Below are positions 33,620 through 42,242 of a stretch of DNA of 64,000 nucleotides, one piece after another. Origin of the DNA: Sphingobacterium thalpophilum (lineage in GTDB: Bacteria; Bacteroidota; Bacteroidia; Sphingobacteriales; Sphingobacteriaceae); contig NZ_CP151087.1 of the NCBI RefSeq assembly GCF_038396785.1, positions 4,464,001 through 4,528,000 on the forward strand. The letters are read 5' to 3'. Every line of letters begins with the position of its first letter. The stretch's first letter is position 1. The position numbers were made by a program, and so were the translations under genes. The notes under the pieces are model-generated. The model was given only the letters and a program-made list of their open reading frames with translations. It was not told where the DNA came from and searched no databases.

Positions 33620-33627
33620 TACATTTG
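33620..33627 (+). promoter_or_regulatory. TAnnTTTG box of tatA
   Basis: TACATTTG, exact consensus, 55 nt before the tatA ATG. Confidence 0.4.
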
Positions 33628-33682
33628 TAAATAGAGAGAGAAGTTTTAGTTTAAAAGAATTGAAAAACAAGAAATTATAGTT

Positions 33683-33880
33683 ATGTCAACATCATTATTA
33701 ATCATGGGAATCGGGGGGCAAGAGTTAATTGTCATTGTAGTAATATTGTTACTATTATTTGGTGGCAAGAAGATTCCTGAATTGATGCGCGGATTGGGTA
33801 AAGGAGTAAAGGAATTTAAAGAAGGCCAAAAAGATGAGTCTTCACCTGAAAAAAAATCTGAAGTAGAAGATAACAAATAA
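33683..33880 (+). CDS. tatA: Sec-independent translocase component TatA/E
   Basis: 65 residues. A short N-terminal periplasmic part leads into GGQELIVIVVILLLLFGGKKIPELMRGLGKGVKEFKEG, the single transmembrane helix followed by the FGxxKxPEL hinge and amphipathic helix that define TatA. A charged tail follows. TatA multimers form the export pathway for folded proteins bearing twin-Arg signals. One likely client in this window is the SGNH hydrolase (45745-46506). No tatC is adjacent. Confidence 0.95.
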   Translation: MSTSLLIMGIGGQELIVIVVILLLLFGGKKIPELMRGLGKGVKEFKEGQKDESSPEKKSEVEDNK

Positions 33881-33907
33881 GGGAGGTTTTGATCCCATAT
33901 AGCATGG

Positions 33908-33944
33908 ATACGATTTTGTGAAGAACAAAATCGTATTTTGTTTT
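33908..33944 (+). terminator. Terminator after tatA
   Basis: Perfect 12-bp stem ATACGATTTTGT (33908-33919) / ACAAAATCGTAT (33925-33936), loop GAAGA, then TTTTGTTTT. Confidence 0.9.
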
Positions 33945-34063
33945 ATACGCGACCTATAGCGAAATAGGACGAAAACCATTTTATACTAAAATCCATTTCT
34001 AATCGTTTAGATTATTGTTGATTTTTCAGCAGATGAATCAAACTCGGATTTAACAGTAAATTT

Positions 34064-35530
34064 ATGATCGGAAAACAGACGTTAATTTCAATACTAGGAG
34101 GGGTATGCTATGTACTACCACTCATGGCCCAAGAAAGCGCTGTAGAAGGTATGAAAGAAGCTGCCCATACCTTCTTTCAAAAAAGCATCGAAAAAGAAAA
34201 ACAAGAGATTTACCAGTACCTGGACAGTATAAAATCTTCCGGAAGTAACCGACAGCATGATGCTGAAATTACAGATGAAGATATACAGCTTGTACGGAAA
34301 TTAAAGGCAATAGAACGTGAGGTTCCATTGGACTACTCACCACGAGTGAAAGATCTGATTGCCAAATACACGTCGGATAATTATAATCCCTATATGTGTA
34401 GGATGATGGGACTAGGACAATACTATTTCCCATTGTTTGATAAAATCATGGATGAAGTAGGAGTGCCGCGGGAACTCAAATATCTAAGTGTAGTCGAATC
34501 ATCATTAAATCCACGTGATATCTCTAGTGCCGGAGCAACAGGATTATGGCAATTGATGTATTATGAAGCCAAAACTTATCATCTTACGGTGGACAGTTAT
34601 ACCGACCAACGTATGGATCCGATCGCTTCGAGCTATGCTATTGCAAAAATCCTAAAAGAAGCTTATGATGAATATGGCGATTGGTTGTTAGCGATAGCAT
34701 CCTATAATGGCGGTAAAGGAGCGGTTAGCCGTGCGATCCAACGTTCGGGAAAGGAGAATGCTACTTTTTGGGATATCGCTCCATATCTAACGCAACAGAC
34801 CCAAAACTATATCCCTAAGTTCATCGCAATGACCTATGCGATGAAATACGCAGACGAAAATGATATCAATGCTGCGGATACCGAACTTTCACTGAGAACT
34901 CAAGCATTGGATATCAATAAGCGTATTTCATTGAACCAAATAGCGGATGCTTTACAGGTGTCAAAAGAGACATTACGTGCATTGAATCCTAGTTTTAAAA
35001 GAAACGTGTTAAATGGCACTGAAGAGTCCCCATTGCGATTAGTTTTACCTGTATTGGATAAAAAGATTGCCGCAGAGGAATTGTATGCAGCGCTCAATAC
35101 GCCAATATCTTCGGCAAATCCTAGTCAGACAGAAAATCCAAGCGAGCCTTTACAGAATGGGAAATATAAAGTGAAAGTTGGTGAGACATTCGCTTCCATT
35201 GCTGACAAGTTTGAAGTAACCGTACAGGATATAAAATCTTGGAATAACCTGCGTGGAAATCAGATTGTCCCTGGACAAAACTTACTGATAAAAAAGGAGG
35301 ATGATTTCGTCAATGCGAAATTAGCTCGTAACACAGAAAGGTCTTCAAAGAAAAACCAACAACGTGCCGCTAGCGCCACGCGTACAGCTTACTATGTCGT
35401 TAAGAAAGGTGATACATTATCTGAGATCGCAGATAAAAATAGCACATCAGTCGGTCGACTTAAAAGTGAAAATGATTTAAATGGAAGCCGGATAAAACCG
35501 GGGATGAAATTGAAAGTCTCAAAAAAATAA
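34064..35530 (+). CDS. Membrane-bound lytic transglycosylase with two LysM domains (MltD-like)
   Basis: 488 residues. The signal peptide ends near MAQ (22). A helical linker (about 25-110) precedes an SLT/goose-lysozyme-type domain (about 115-265). It has catalytic Glu145 in LKYLSVVESSLNP, followed by SSAGATGLWQLM and IASYNGGKGAV, all diagnostic. Two LysM peptidoglycan-binding domains occupy about 368-409 (YKVKVGETFASIADKF) and 443-486 (YYVVKKGDTLSEIADK). It cleaves the MurNAc-GlcNAc bond to form 1,6-anhydro ends. Monocistronic; convergent with the phosphoribosyltransferase gene. Confidence 0.93.
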   Translation: MIGKQTLISILGGVCYVLPLMAQESAVEGMKEAAHTFFQKSIEKEKQEIYQYLDSIKSSGSNRQHDAEITDEDIQLVRKLKAIEREVPLDYSPRVKDLIAKYTSDNYNPYMCRMMGLGQYYFPLFDKIMDEVGVPRELKYLSVVESSLNPRDISSAGATGLWQLMYYEAKTYHLTVDSYTDQRMDPIASSYAIAKILKEAYDEYGDWLLAIASYNGGKGAVSRAIQRSGKENATFWDIAPYLTQQTQNYIPKFIAMTYAMKYADENDINAADTELSLRTQALDINKRISLNQIADALQVSKETLRALNPSFKRNVLNGTEESPLRLVLPVLDKKIAAEELYAALNTPISSANPSQTENPSEPLQNGKYKVKVGETFASIADKFEVTVQDIKSWNNLRGNQIVPGQNLLIKKEDDFVNAKLARNTERSSKKNQQRAASATRTAYYVVKKGDTLSEIADKNSTSVGRLKSENDLNGSRIKPGMKLKVSKK

Positions 35531-35556
35531 CAGCATGGTTTAAATTAACCATGCTG
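35522..35556 (-). terminator. Terminator at the 3' end of the phosphoribosyltransferase gene
   Basis: CAGCATGGTT (35531-35540) / AACCATGCTG (35547-35556). On the minus strand it is followed by TTATTTTTTT. The stem overlaps the last codons of the phosphoribosyltransferase gene. Confidence 0.75.
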
Positions 35557-36052
35557 CATCTTCTTCTTTGTCAAATTCTTCAAGAGTAACGGTGACATGT
35601 TCTCTTAATATCGTTGAAAGCTTCGTACCATAGTAGTCACTAAATATAGGGAACTTATGGTGGCTTCTATCAATTAATACAGCCGTTCTCATTTTCTTCA
35701 ATGGAACGTTTAAGAATACACCTAGTCCATAGGCTAAGGCTCTACCACTATTCAGTACATCATCGACTAAGATGATGGTCTTATCTTTTGCAATATCAAC
35801 AGGTATGTCTGTGCTTGCACTCAACGATCTACTCGTTTTCTTCATAGTAACTTTAATCAGCAGGATTTCCTTCGTTGAAATCTCCTGTAAAATCGCCTGA
35901 AGGCGTTGTGCAAATACATAACCCCGGTCAGCAATTCCTACCAATACAAGTGTTTCATCTTCAAAATTGTCTTCCAAAATTTGATAGGCAATCCGAATAG
36001 ATTTTTGTTTTATTTGTTCTTTATTTAAGATGAGCGTTTTCTTTGAAGACAT
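35540..36052 (-). CDS. Phosphoribosyltransferase family protein (PyrR-like)
   Basis: 170-residue type-I PRTase fold. The PRPP-binding motif is TIILVDDVLNSGRALAYGLG (about 89-108) and the flexible-loop region VGIADRGYVFAQRLQ lies near residue 40. The overall length and the VLIDRSHHKFPIFSDYYG segment resemble PyrR-type uracil phosphoribosyltransferases/regulators. In Bacteroidota it could be a salvage enzyme or regulator, and the substrate cannot be fixed from sequence alone. No pyr genes adjoin it; pyrG lies 25 kb away. Confidence 0.75.
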   Translation of the reverse strand: MSSKKTLILNKEQIKQKSIRIAYQILEDNFEDETLVLVGIADRGYVFAQRLQAILQEISTKEILLIKVTMKKTSRSLSASTDIPVDIAKDKTIILVDDVLNSGRALAYGLGVFLNVPLKKMRTAVLIDRSHHKFPIFSDYYGTKLSTILREHVTVTLEEFDKEEDAAWLI

Positions 36053-36100
36053 AATAGTATTCCAATGATTATGGGGTAAAAATAGGATATTATATTGTAT

Positions 36101-36138
36101 AAAAAAAGTCCAAAACGAGTTAAACGCTTTGGACTTTT
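36101..36138 (-). terminator. Terminator of the NlpC/P60 gene
   Basis: AAAAGTCCAAA (36104-36114) / TTTGGACTTTT (36128-36138), followed on the minus strand by a T-run. Confidence 0.85.
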
Positions 36139-36157
36139 CGAGACTGAATCAATCTTA

Positions 36158-36739
36158 TTAATTCAATTTATTATCTTTTTCCGCTTTTAATATTTCAGCT
36201 GTAAGCGATCTATTATCTTCTGGTAAACGACCACCATTGTAATAATAACGTCGCCAGTATGGCTCATCTAAATTGCTAATCATAACTCCTTTACTGGACG
36301 AGGCATGTGCAAACTTATTATCGCCGATATAAACACCTACATGGGTAATACTTTTACTTCTAATTTTGAAGAATACCAAATCACCTGCTTTTAGCTCATT
36401 TTTTTCGACAGTTTTGACTTGAGAATATTGATTTCTGCTATTATATCCTAACGAAGTGTTAAATACTTTGTCGTATAATTCATAAGAAAATTTAGAACAA
36501 TCAATGCCTCTTTTTGAATCTCCTCCTAAGCGGTATGGAGTTCCCAACCATTCGTAAACAAATTGATAAAGTTTGGTATTTGTTGTTGCTGAGACTGCAA
36601 CTCCCATGATTTGTGAAAAGTATTCTTTCGCTAGATTATCAGGATCTGATTCTGGTTTGGAGTTTCTGTTGGTTTGTGCCTGCGACACTAGACATAAGCC
36701 GATAAATAGCATTGACGCTATAAATTTCTTTGTTTTCAT
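36158..36739 (-). CDS. NlpC/P60 family cell-wall endopeptidase
   Basis: 193 residues with a signal peptide (about 1-22, VSQAQ). The NlpC/P60 papain-like domain carries the triad: Cys81 in RGIDCSKFSYELY, His133 in SITHVGVYIGD and a polar third residue at about His145 (KFAHASSSKG). It is preceded by the conserved WLGTPYRLGGDSKRG. Such enzymes cut gamma-D-Glu-diaminopimelate bonds in peptidoglycan stems. It is secreted to the periplasm and monocistronic with its own terminator. Confidence 0.93.
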   Translation of the reverse strand: MKTKKFIASMLFIGLCLVSQAQTNRNSKPESDPDNLAKEYFSQIMGVAVSATTNTKLYQFVYEWLGTPYRLGGDSKRGIDCSKFSYELYDKVFNTSLGYNSRNQYSQVKTVEKNELKAGDLVFFKIRSKSITHVGVYIGDNKFAHASSSKGVMISNLDEPYWRRYYYNGGRLPEDNRSLTAEILKAEKDNKLN

Positions 36740-37097
36740 TAAATCGCTTTTTTGTACAACATTTAACTTTTAAAAATTTAACACTGTCATCTATTTTGGA
36801 CAGGACTGTTGCGAATATAATACAATATCAGTTTAGGGTCAAATTTATTTTAAGGTATTTAACGAAATTTTAACAATTTTAACATCTTCATAACGCCCAT
36901 TTGGGCATATTGTACTTTAATAATTCTGTCAACGATCAACGACAGTGCCTCGACCACCTGTTCGAGTAAAAAACGGTCCCCTAATGTCAGAATGCCACTT
37001 GATTATATGTCTCATTGTGAATCTTAAAAAAAAATATTAATTTTCTTTGGTAAAGTGATAATATTTGTTCTATATTTACAAAACATAAGCAAAAGCA
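36740..37097. other. Intergenic region between NlpC/P60 gene and thr leader
   Basis: 358 bp without a supportable gene. It must contain the divergent promoters of the NlpC gene and the thr operon. Two small consecutive hairpins are visible: CTGTC (36926-36930) / GACAG (36941-36945) and CTCGA (36949-36953) / TCGAG (36962-36966). A short palindrome GCCCATTTGGGC spans 36895-36906. No known RNA was recognised. Confidence 0.5.
37047..37078 (+). promoter_or_regulatory. Putative promoter of the thr operon
   Basis: TTG (37047-37049), 21 nt, TATATTTA (37071-37078; one mismatch to TAnnTTTG), about 20 nt before the leader peptide ATG. Tentative because the spacing is longer than at the tRNA promoters. 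Confidence 0.35.
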
Positions 37098-37163
37098 ATG
37101 AACACAAATACAATTATTACATCGATTATTATTACCACCGGGATAAAACTCAGGAGGAAGTAG
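37098..37163 (+). CDS. thrL: thr operon leader peptide (attenuation)
   Basis: 21-codon open frame starting MNTNTIITSIIITTG and ending in basic residues before TAG. Five Thr and six Ile codons make up about half the peptide. It lies upstream of thrA and just before a 14-bp stem terminator, exactly the layout of the E. coli thrL attenuator, where stalling at Thr/Ile codons prevents termination. The last codons contain GAGGAAG (37154-37160), which can pair with TTTCCTC in the 5' arm of the terminator (37204-37210). This gives a plausible antiterminator that is exposed only when the ribosome stalls earlier. Confidence 0.85.
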   Translation: MNTNTIITSIIITTGIKLRRK

Positions 37164-37176
37164 TTTCGTTGTATAT

Positions 37177-37193
37177 AATTGTAGACACAATAT
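37177..37193 (+). other. Small hairpin between thr leader peptide and attenuator
   Basis: ATTGT / ACAAT with AGAC loop, directly before the terminator; could be a pause hairpin or part of the alternative fold. Confidence 0.4.
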
Positions 37194-37195
37194 TT

Positions 37196-37235
37196 AGAAG
37201 CGCTTTCCTCGACAAAGGAAAGCGCTTCTTTTTTT
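37196..37235 (+). terminator. Attenuator terminator of the thr operon
   Basis: Perfect 14-bp stem AGAAGCGCTTTCCT (37196-37209) / AGGAAAGCGCTTCT (37216-37229), loop CGACAA, followed by a run of T, 41 nt before thrA. Its position after the Thr/Ile-rich leader and before the first structural gene makes it a conditional terminator. Confidence 0.93.
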
Positions 37236-37276
37236 AGCATAAAAATCATCAATCTAAACAAACAGTATAAAACAGT

Positions 37277-39724
37277 ATGAAAGTTTTAAAATTTGGAGGC
37301 ACATCGGTCGGGACGGTAGAAAGTCTAAAGGCGGTCTTAAACATTGTAAAAAAATCTTACGATGCAAAGGAAAAACCATTGGTTGTGTTGTCAGCTATGT
37401 CAGGTGTAACAAACTTACTTACCCAACTGGCGGAGGACGCTGCCGAAGGAAAGTCCTTTTCGGATGGTCTAAAGTCCTTGGAAGATAAGCATTTTACGGT
37501 TGTCAAAGAGCTCTTGGCTGTGAAATATCAAAATCCTGTATTTACAAAGCTAAAGTTGTTTTTTAATGAGATAGAAGATCTCCTGCAAGGAATTTCTGCA
37601 CTAAAGGAGCTGAGTAATCAAAGTAAAGATTTGATCCTTAGCTACGGTGAGCGTTGCTCAAATTATATGGTATCTAAGGTGATGGAACAATATATTCCCG
37701 AGTCTCTATTTGTAGATGCATCCCATTATGTGAAAACTGATTCAAATTTTGGTAATGCACATTTAAATGAAATGCTAACGGAGCAATTGGTGAAATCATT
37801 GTATATCACGCATGGTGATAAACTACTGTTTGTCACCGGTTTTATCGGAAGTAATGAAAATGGACGTATTACCACCTTGGGAAGAGGTGGATCAGATTAT
37901 ACCGCAGCGATCTTCGGGTCGATACTGGACGCAACAGCCATTGAAATTTGGACAGATGTGAATGGGATGTTAACTGCCGATCCACGTATTGTGAAGAAAG
38001 CGTTTTCCTTGCCTGTATTATCATACACAGAGGCAATGGAGTTATCTTACTTCGGTGCTAAGGTGATTTATCCTCCAACGATGATTCCGGCTTTCTTAAA
38101 GAAAATACCGATAGTTATTCGAAATACTTTTGAGCCTGATTTTTCAGGGACAGTGATTCAGTTTGATAGTGGAAAAACTGCGCTGCCAATCAAGGGGATT
38201 TCTTCGATCTCGGATATTTCTGTCATCAACCTGAGTGGATCAGGGATGATCGGTAAATCGGGTTTTAGCGGACGGCTTTTTACGCTATTGGCTCGAGAGC
38301 AGATCAATGTTGTGCTAATCACGCAATCATCTTCCGAACACAGCATCACATTTGCTGTCAATCCATCGGATGCCAAACGCGCTATACAATTGATCGAAGT
38401 GGAGTTTGAGCTTGAAATCCAGGCAAATAAACTGGTCGTTCCTGCGATCGAAGAAAACCTGTCGGTCTTAGCTATCGTTGGTGAAAATATGAAAAAAACT
38501 CCCGGCATGGCCGGTCGGTTATTTGCAGCATTAGGACGCAACGGTATCAACGTCCGTGCTATTGCACAGGGATCATCCGAATACAATATATCTGTAATTA
38601 TTGGTAAAGAAGATTTAGCGAAGGCACTTAATGCCGTACATGATGCGTTTTTTGCAGAGCTAAAGAAAACGCTGCATGTATTTAATATCGGTACCGGTAA
38701 CATTGGTGCAACTTTATTTAAACAATTGGAAAATCAACATGACTTCCTATTGGATAAAAATGATATCGAAATTAAAGTTGTTGGAATTTCCAATAGCCGT
38801 AAAATGCTTTTCAATACCGAAGGTGTTGATTTAAATAATTGGTCGGATGAACTTGCTAAAAATGGAACTGAATCAGACCTGGCATTGTTTATAGATCGAA
38901 TGAAAGCGCTGAATTTGCCGAACTGTGTATTTATCGATAATACTGCAAGCAAATTACCTGCAACCTACTACGAAGATATCTTTAAATCCAATATTTCAAT
39001 CGTCACCTGCAATAAAATTGCGAATTCAGGTAAATTCGAGCAATATAAAACATTACGCGATACTGCTCATCGACACGGTGTAGATTTCTTTTATGAAACA
39101 AATGTAGGTGCAGGATTGCCTATCGTCAGGGTGCTCAAAGACTTGATGCTGAGCGGTGACCGTATTCTGAAGATAGAGGCTATTCTTTCAGGGACAATCT
39201 CGTATATTTTCAACAATTTTAAAGCAGATGCTTCTTTTTATGATATCGTCAAACAGGCTCAGGAGCTGGGATACACCGAGCCAGATCCAAGGGATGATTT
39301 AGGTGGTGTAGATTTTATGCGTAAAATGCTCATCCTGGCGAGAGATGCGGGGTATGCTGTTGAGGCCGAAGATGTAGACCTCGGTGCAATATTACCTCCA
39401 GCATGTTTGAAAGCAGATACAGTAGATTCTTTTTATACAGAATTGCAACAGGAAAATGAATATTTCGAAGCAATGAAGAAGAAAGCAGCCAATGAAAATA
39501 AAGTAATCCGCTACATCGGGAAATTGGAAAATGGAAAGGTATCCATTGCGATTCAGTTTGTTGATGAAAACCATCCTTTTTATGCTTTATCAGGCAGCGA
39601 TAACATTATATCGTTTACAACAGAGCGTTATAAAGAACGTCCCCTTGTCGTAAAAGGTCCTGGTGCGGGAGCTGAGGTGACAGCTGCCGGTGTATTTGCA
39701 GATTTGGTAAATGTTGGAGCATAA
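37277..39724 (+). CDS. thrA: Bifunctional aspartokinase / homoserine dehydrogenase
   Basis: 815-residue fusion catalysing the first and third steps from aspartate to threonine. The aspartokinase domain (about 1-290) has MKVLKFGGTSVG, LSYGERCSNYM and GRGGSDYTAAIFG. Two ACT domains (about 300-460) mediate feedback by threonine. The homoserine dehydrogenase domain (about 465-815) has the cofactor motif VFNIGTGNIGATL, the catalytic-region KIEAILSGTISYIFNNF with EPDPRDDLGG, and GPGAGAEVTAAGVFADL. It is the first gene of thrABC, immediately after the attenuator, so Thr/Ile supply should control it at both enzyme and transcript level. Confidence 0.97.
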   Translation: MKVLKFGGTSVGTVESLKAVLNIVKKSYDAKEKPLVVLSAMSGVTNLLTQLAEDAAEGKSFSDGLKSLEDKHFTVVKELLAVKYQNPVFTKLKLFFNEIEDLLQGISALKELSNQSKDLILSYGERCSNYMVSKVMEQYIPESLFVDASHYVKTDSNFGNAHLNEMLTEQLVKSLYITHGDKLLFVTGFIGSNENGRITTLGRGGSDYTAAIFGSILDATAIEIWTDVNGMLTADPRIVKKAFSLPVLSYTEAMELSYFGAKVIYPPTMIPAFLKKIPIVIRNTFEPDFSGTVIQFDSGKTALPIKGISSISDISVINLSGSGMIGKSGFSGRLFTLLAREQINVVLITQSSSEHSITFAVNPSDAKRAIQLIEVEFELEIQANKLVVPAIEENLSVLAIVGENMKKTPGMAGRLFAALGRNGINVRAIAQGSSEYNISVIIGKEDLAKALNAVHDAFFAELKKTLHVFNIGTGNIGATLFKQLENQHDFLLDKNDIEIKVVGISNSRKMLFNTEGVDLNNWSDELAKNGTESDLALFIDRMKALNLPNCVFIDNTASKLPATYYEDIFKSNISIVTCNKIANSGKFEQYKTLRDTAHRHGVDFFYETNVGAGLPIVRVLKDLMLSGDRILKIEAILSGTISYIFNNFKADASFYDIVKQAQELGYTEPDPRDDLGGVDFMRKMLILARDAGYAVEAEDVDLGAILPPACLKADTVDSFYTELQQENEYFEAMKKKAANENKVIRYIGKLENGKVSIAIQFVDENHPFYALSGSDNIISFTTERYKERPLVVKGPGAGAEVTAAGVFADLVNVGA

Positions 39725-39811
39725 AAACTATTCAAGGAAAATAAAAATTACGTGATGGCCAATAATTTAAATGTGGAGTATCTGAAAGATAAGGTGATAA
39801 ATTTAGACAGC

Positions 39812-40750
39812 ATGCTGTCGGAAGTTCGTGTTTTTGCACCTGCAACTGTCGCAAATATGATCTGCGGTTTTGATATATTGGGTTTTGCTGTTGAGCAACC
39901 CGGTGATGAGGTGGTGATGCGACGTACGCAACAACCTGGAGTAACGATTCGGGAAATAACTGGAGACGATGGAAGACTGCCGCTCGATCCCGGTAAGAAC
40001 ACCGTATCTGCCTGTGTGCAATATCTATTACAAGCCCTGAATATCTCATCAAAGGTAGGTGTCGAAATCGAATTGCATAAACATATGCCAATTGGATCTG
40101 GACTAGGTTCCAGCGCAGCAAGCACCGTAGCTGGGCTTTTTGCCATCAATACCATGCTCGGAAACCCTTTGACAAAAGAAGAATTATTACCATTTTGTGT
40201 TGAAGGTGAGCGTTTGGCTTGCGGTACAGGCCACGCCGATAATGTTGCTCCAGCGCTTTATGGAGGCATCACATTAATCCGGGGAAATGAACCTTTGGAT
40301 GTTATTTCTATCCCTTCCCCAAAAGAACTCGTAGCAGCAGTGGTTTTTCCACAGGTCGATGTTCCCACACGTGACGCAAGACAACTCATAAAGGATAAAG
40401 TGCTGTTGAAAGACGCCGTGACACAATGGGGAAATATCGCGGGATTGGTCGCTGCATTGTTCAAAGAAGATTACGATCTCATTGCACGAAGCATGAAAGA
40501 TATCCTCATTGAACCAACACGTGCAATTTTAATTCCCCAGTTTTATGAAATGAAGGAGATTGCTTTGAAAAATGGTGCCTTGAGTTTTGGTATTTCTGGC
40601 TCAGGCCCCTCTGTCGTTGCAATAACACGGGACGAAAAAATAGCAAAGGATATCGCCGACAAAATTCAAACTCATCTCAAAGAAAATGAAATTGACAGTT
40701 TTGGCTATGTTTCCCGTGTCAATGTCGAAGGACCCAGGGTTTTAGATTAA
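39812..40750 (+). CDS. thrB: Homoserine kinase
   Basis: GHMP-family kinase that phosphorylates homoserine. MLSEVRVFAPATVANMICGFDILGFAV is the usual N-terminus. The ATP loop PIGSGLGSSAASTVAGLFAIN lies at about residues 91-111, and the C-terminal GISGSGPSVVAI is motif 3. The start is placed at ATG 39812 because it gives 312 residues and the family N-terminus. An in-frame ATG at 39755 would add 19 residues (MANNLNVEYLKDK...) without family counterpart and cannot be excluded. Middle gene of thrABC. Confidence 0.95.
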   Translation: MLSEVRVFAPATVANMICGFDILGFAVEQPGDEVVMRRTQQPGVTIREITGDDGRLPLDPGKNTVSACVQYLLQALNISSKVGVEIELHKHMPIGSGLGSSAASTVAGLFAINTMLGNPLTKEELLPFCVEGERLACGTGHADNVAPALYGGITLIRGNEPLDVISIPSPKELVAAVVFPQVDVPTRDARQLIKDKVLLKDAVTQWGNIAGLVAALFKEDYDLIARSMKDILIEPTRAILIPQFYEMKEIALKNGALSFGISGSGPSVVAITRDEKIAKDIADKIQTHLKENEIDSFGYVSRVNVEGPRVLD

Positions 40751-40902
40751 AAATTATTTACGGACAGAAACGAGGTTTATAAATCTCAGGTCAATTGATA
40801 ATTGGCTCAGAAAAGATAATAAAATGAAATATCCGCATTCTAAAGTGAATACGAATCAAAATAACAGGATATTTTATATGGCCTTGACAAAATTATTTAC
40901 AT

Positions 40903-42210
40903 ATGAAATTTTATAGTACAAATAATAAAACATTAGAAGTCTCCTTTAAAGATGCGGTCTTCAATTCTCTCCCTGCAGACAAAGGATTGTATATGCCTGA
41001 AGAGATTCCACAATTGGACCCGCTATTCATTAAGAATATTCAACAGTATTCCTTGCAGGAGATTGCTTTCGAAGTAGCTTCTACACTATTGGGAAAAGAT
41101 ATTCCCAAAGGCGATTTAAAACAGATTGTGAACGATGCCATCAATTTTGATGCTCCTGTAAGATTCTTGACCGACAGCACGGCTGTGCTCGAACTATTTC
41201 ATGGGCCGTCTTATGCTTTTAAAGATTTCGGAGCTCGGTTTATGAGCAGGGTTATGGGCTATTTTTCAAAGACTGACGATAAATTACTGGACGTGCTTGT
41301 TGCGACGTCAGGCGATACAGGAGGAGCTGTTGCATTGGGCTTTTTGGGCGTAGAAGGAACACGTGTGACGATCTTATATCCTAAAGGTAAAGTCTCGGAA
41401 GTTCAGGAACTACAATTGACCACCAATGGACAAAATATTCGTGCTATTGAAGTTGAAGGAACTTTTGACGATTGTCAGGCATTAGTAAAGCAAGCTTTTA
41501 GTGATGCAGAACTCAATGCTGTATTGCGTTTGACCTCCGCTAATTCAATCAATATAGCACGGCTGATCCCACAGACATTTTATTATTTTTATGCGTATGC
41601 ACAATTGAAGTCACAAGGAATCAATGAGGCCGTGTTTACAGTGCCGAGTGGTAATTTTGGTAATATCGGGGCTGGTTTATTGGCCTATAAAATGGGACTT
41701 CCAGTGAAGCATTTTGTAGCTGCAACAAACGTCAATGATACCGTTCCTCGATTCCTTTCTTCCGGCAAATATGAACCACTGCCTTCTGTTCAAACCTTAA
41801 GCAACGCCATGGATGTTGGGAATCCCAGCAACTGGGTGCGTATACAGGATCTTTTTGGCGGAAATGTGGAGGAATTAAAAAATATGCTCTCTTCTTATAC
41901 ATTTACGGATGAAGAAACAAAAGAAGGAATGCAAAAATTATATGAAGAATCGAACTATATCGCCTGTCCGCATACAGCAATCGCCTGGCTTGGCGCTCGT
42001 GCTTATGCAAAGGAGCATCCAGGTCATTACGCTTCGGTTTTCTTATCGACAGCACATCCCTGCAAATTCCCCGACGCAATAGCAGCAGATGTATTTGGAA
42101 AAATAGTGTTGCCTGCCGGTGCAGAAACATTGCAAGGAAAAGAAAAATTAGCGGAACCTTTAAAAGTTGATTTCGAAGCCTTCAAAAAATATTTAATCAA
42201 CCATAACTAA
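40903..42210 (+). CDS. thrC: Threonine synthase
   Basis: PLP-dependent enzyme converting O-phosphohomoserine to threonine; 435 residues. The N-terminus FYSTNNKTLEVSFKDAV and the PLP lysine in LFHGPSYAFKDFGARFM are typical. The SGDTGGAVA loop, VPSGNFGNIGAG (phosphate-binding) and a C-terminal LSTAHPCKFPDA also match the E. coli-type threonine synthase. It is 152 bp after thrB; that gap shows no clear promoter or terminator. A strong terminator follows. Confidence 0.97.
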   Translation: MKFYSTNNKTLEVSFKDAVFNSLPADKGLYMPEEIPQLDPLFIKNIQQYSLQEIAFEVASTLLGKDIPKGDLKQIVNDAINFDAPVRFLTDSTAVLELFHGPSYAFKDFGARFMSRVMGYFSKTDDKLLDVLVATSGDTGGAVALGFLGVEGTRVTILYPKGKVSEVQELQLTTNGQNIRAIEVEGTFDDCQALVKQAFSDAELNAVLRLTSANSINIARLIPQTFYYFYAYAQLKSQGINEAVFTVPSGNFGNIGAGLLAYKMGLPVKHFVAATNVNDTVPRFLSSGKYEPLPSVQTLSNAMDVGNPSNWVRIQDLFGGNVEELKNMLSSYTFTDEETKEGMQKLYEESNYIACPHTAIAWLGARAYAKEHPGHYASVFLSTAHPCKFPDAIAADVFGKIVLPAGAETLQGKEKLAEPLKVDFEAFKKYLINHN

Positions 42211-42217
42211 ACACCGA

Positions 42218-42242
42218 GGGCTCCTTTAGGAGCCCTTTTTTA
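42218..42242. terminator. Terminator after thrC (shared with convergent MACPF gene)
   Basis: GGGCTCC (42218-42224) / GGAGCCC (42229-42235), loop TTTA, followed by seven T on the plus strand; it overlaps the stop codon region of the MACPF gene. Confidence 0.85.

Noticed and set aside
36740..37097. Additional short genes before the thr leader
   Set aside because: Possible frames overlap the leader or run antisense to it, and their peptides (for example one reading the leader backwards) look like shadows.
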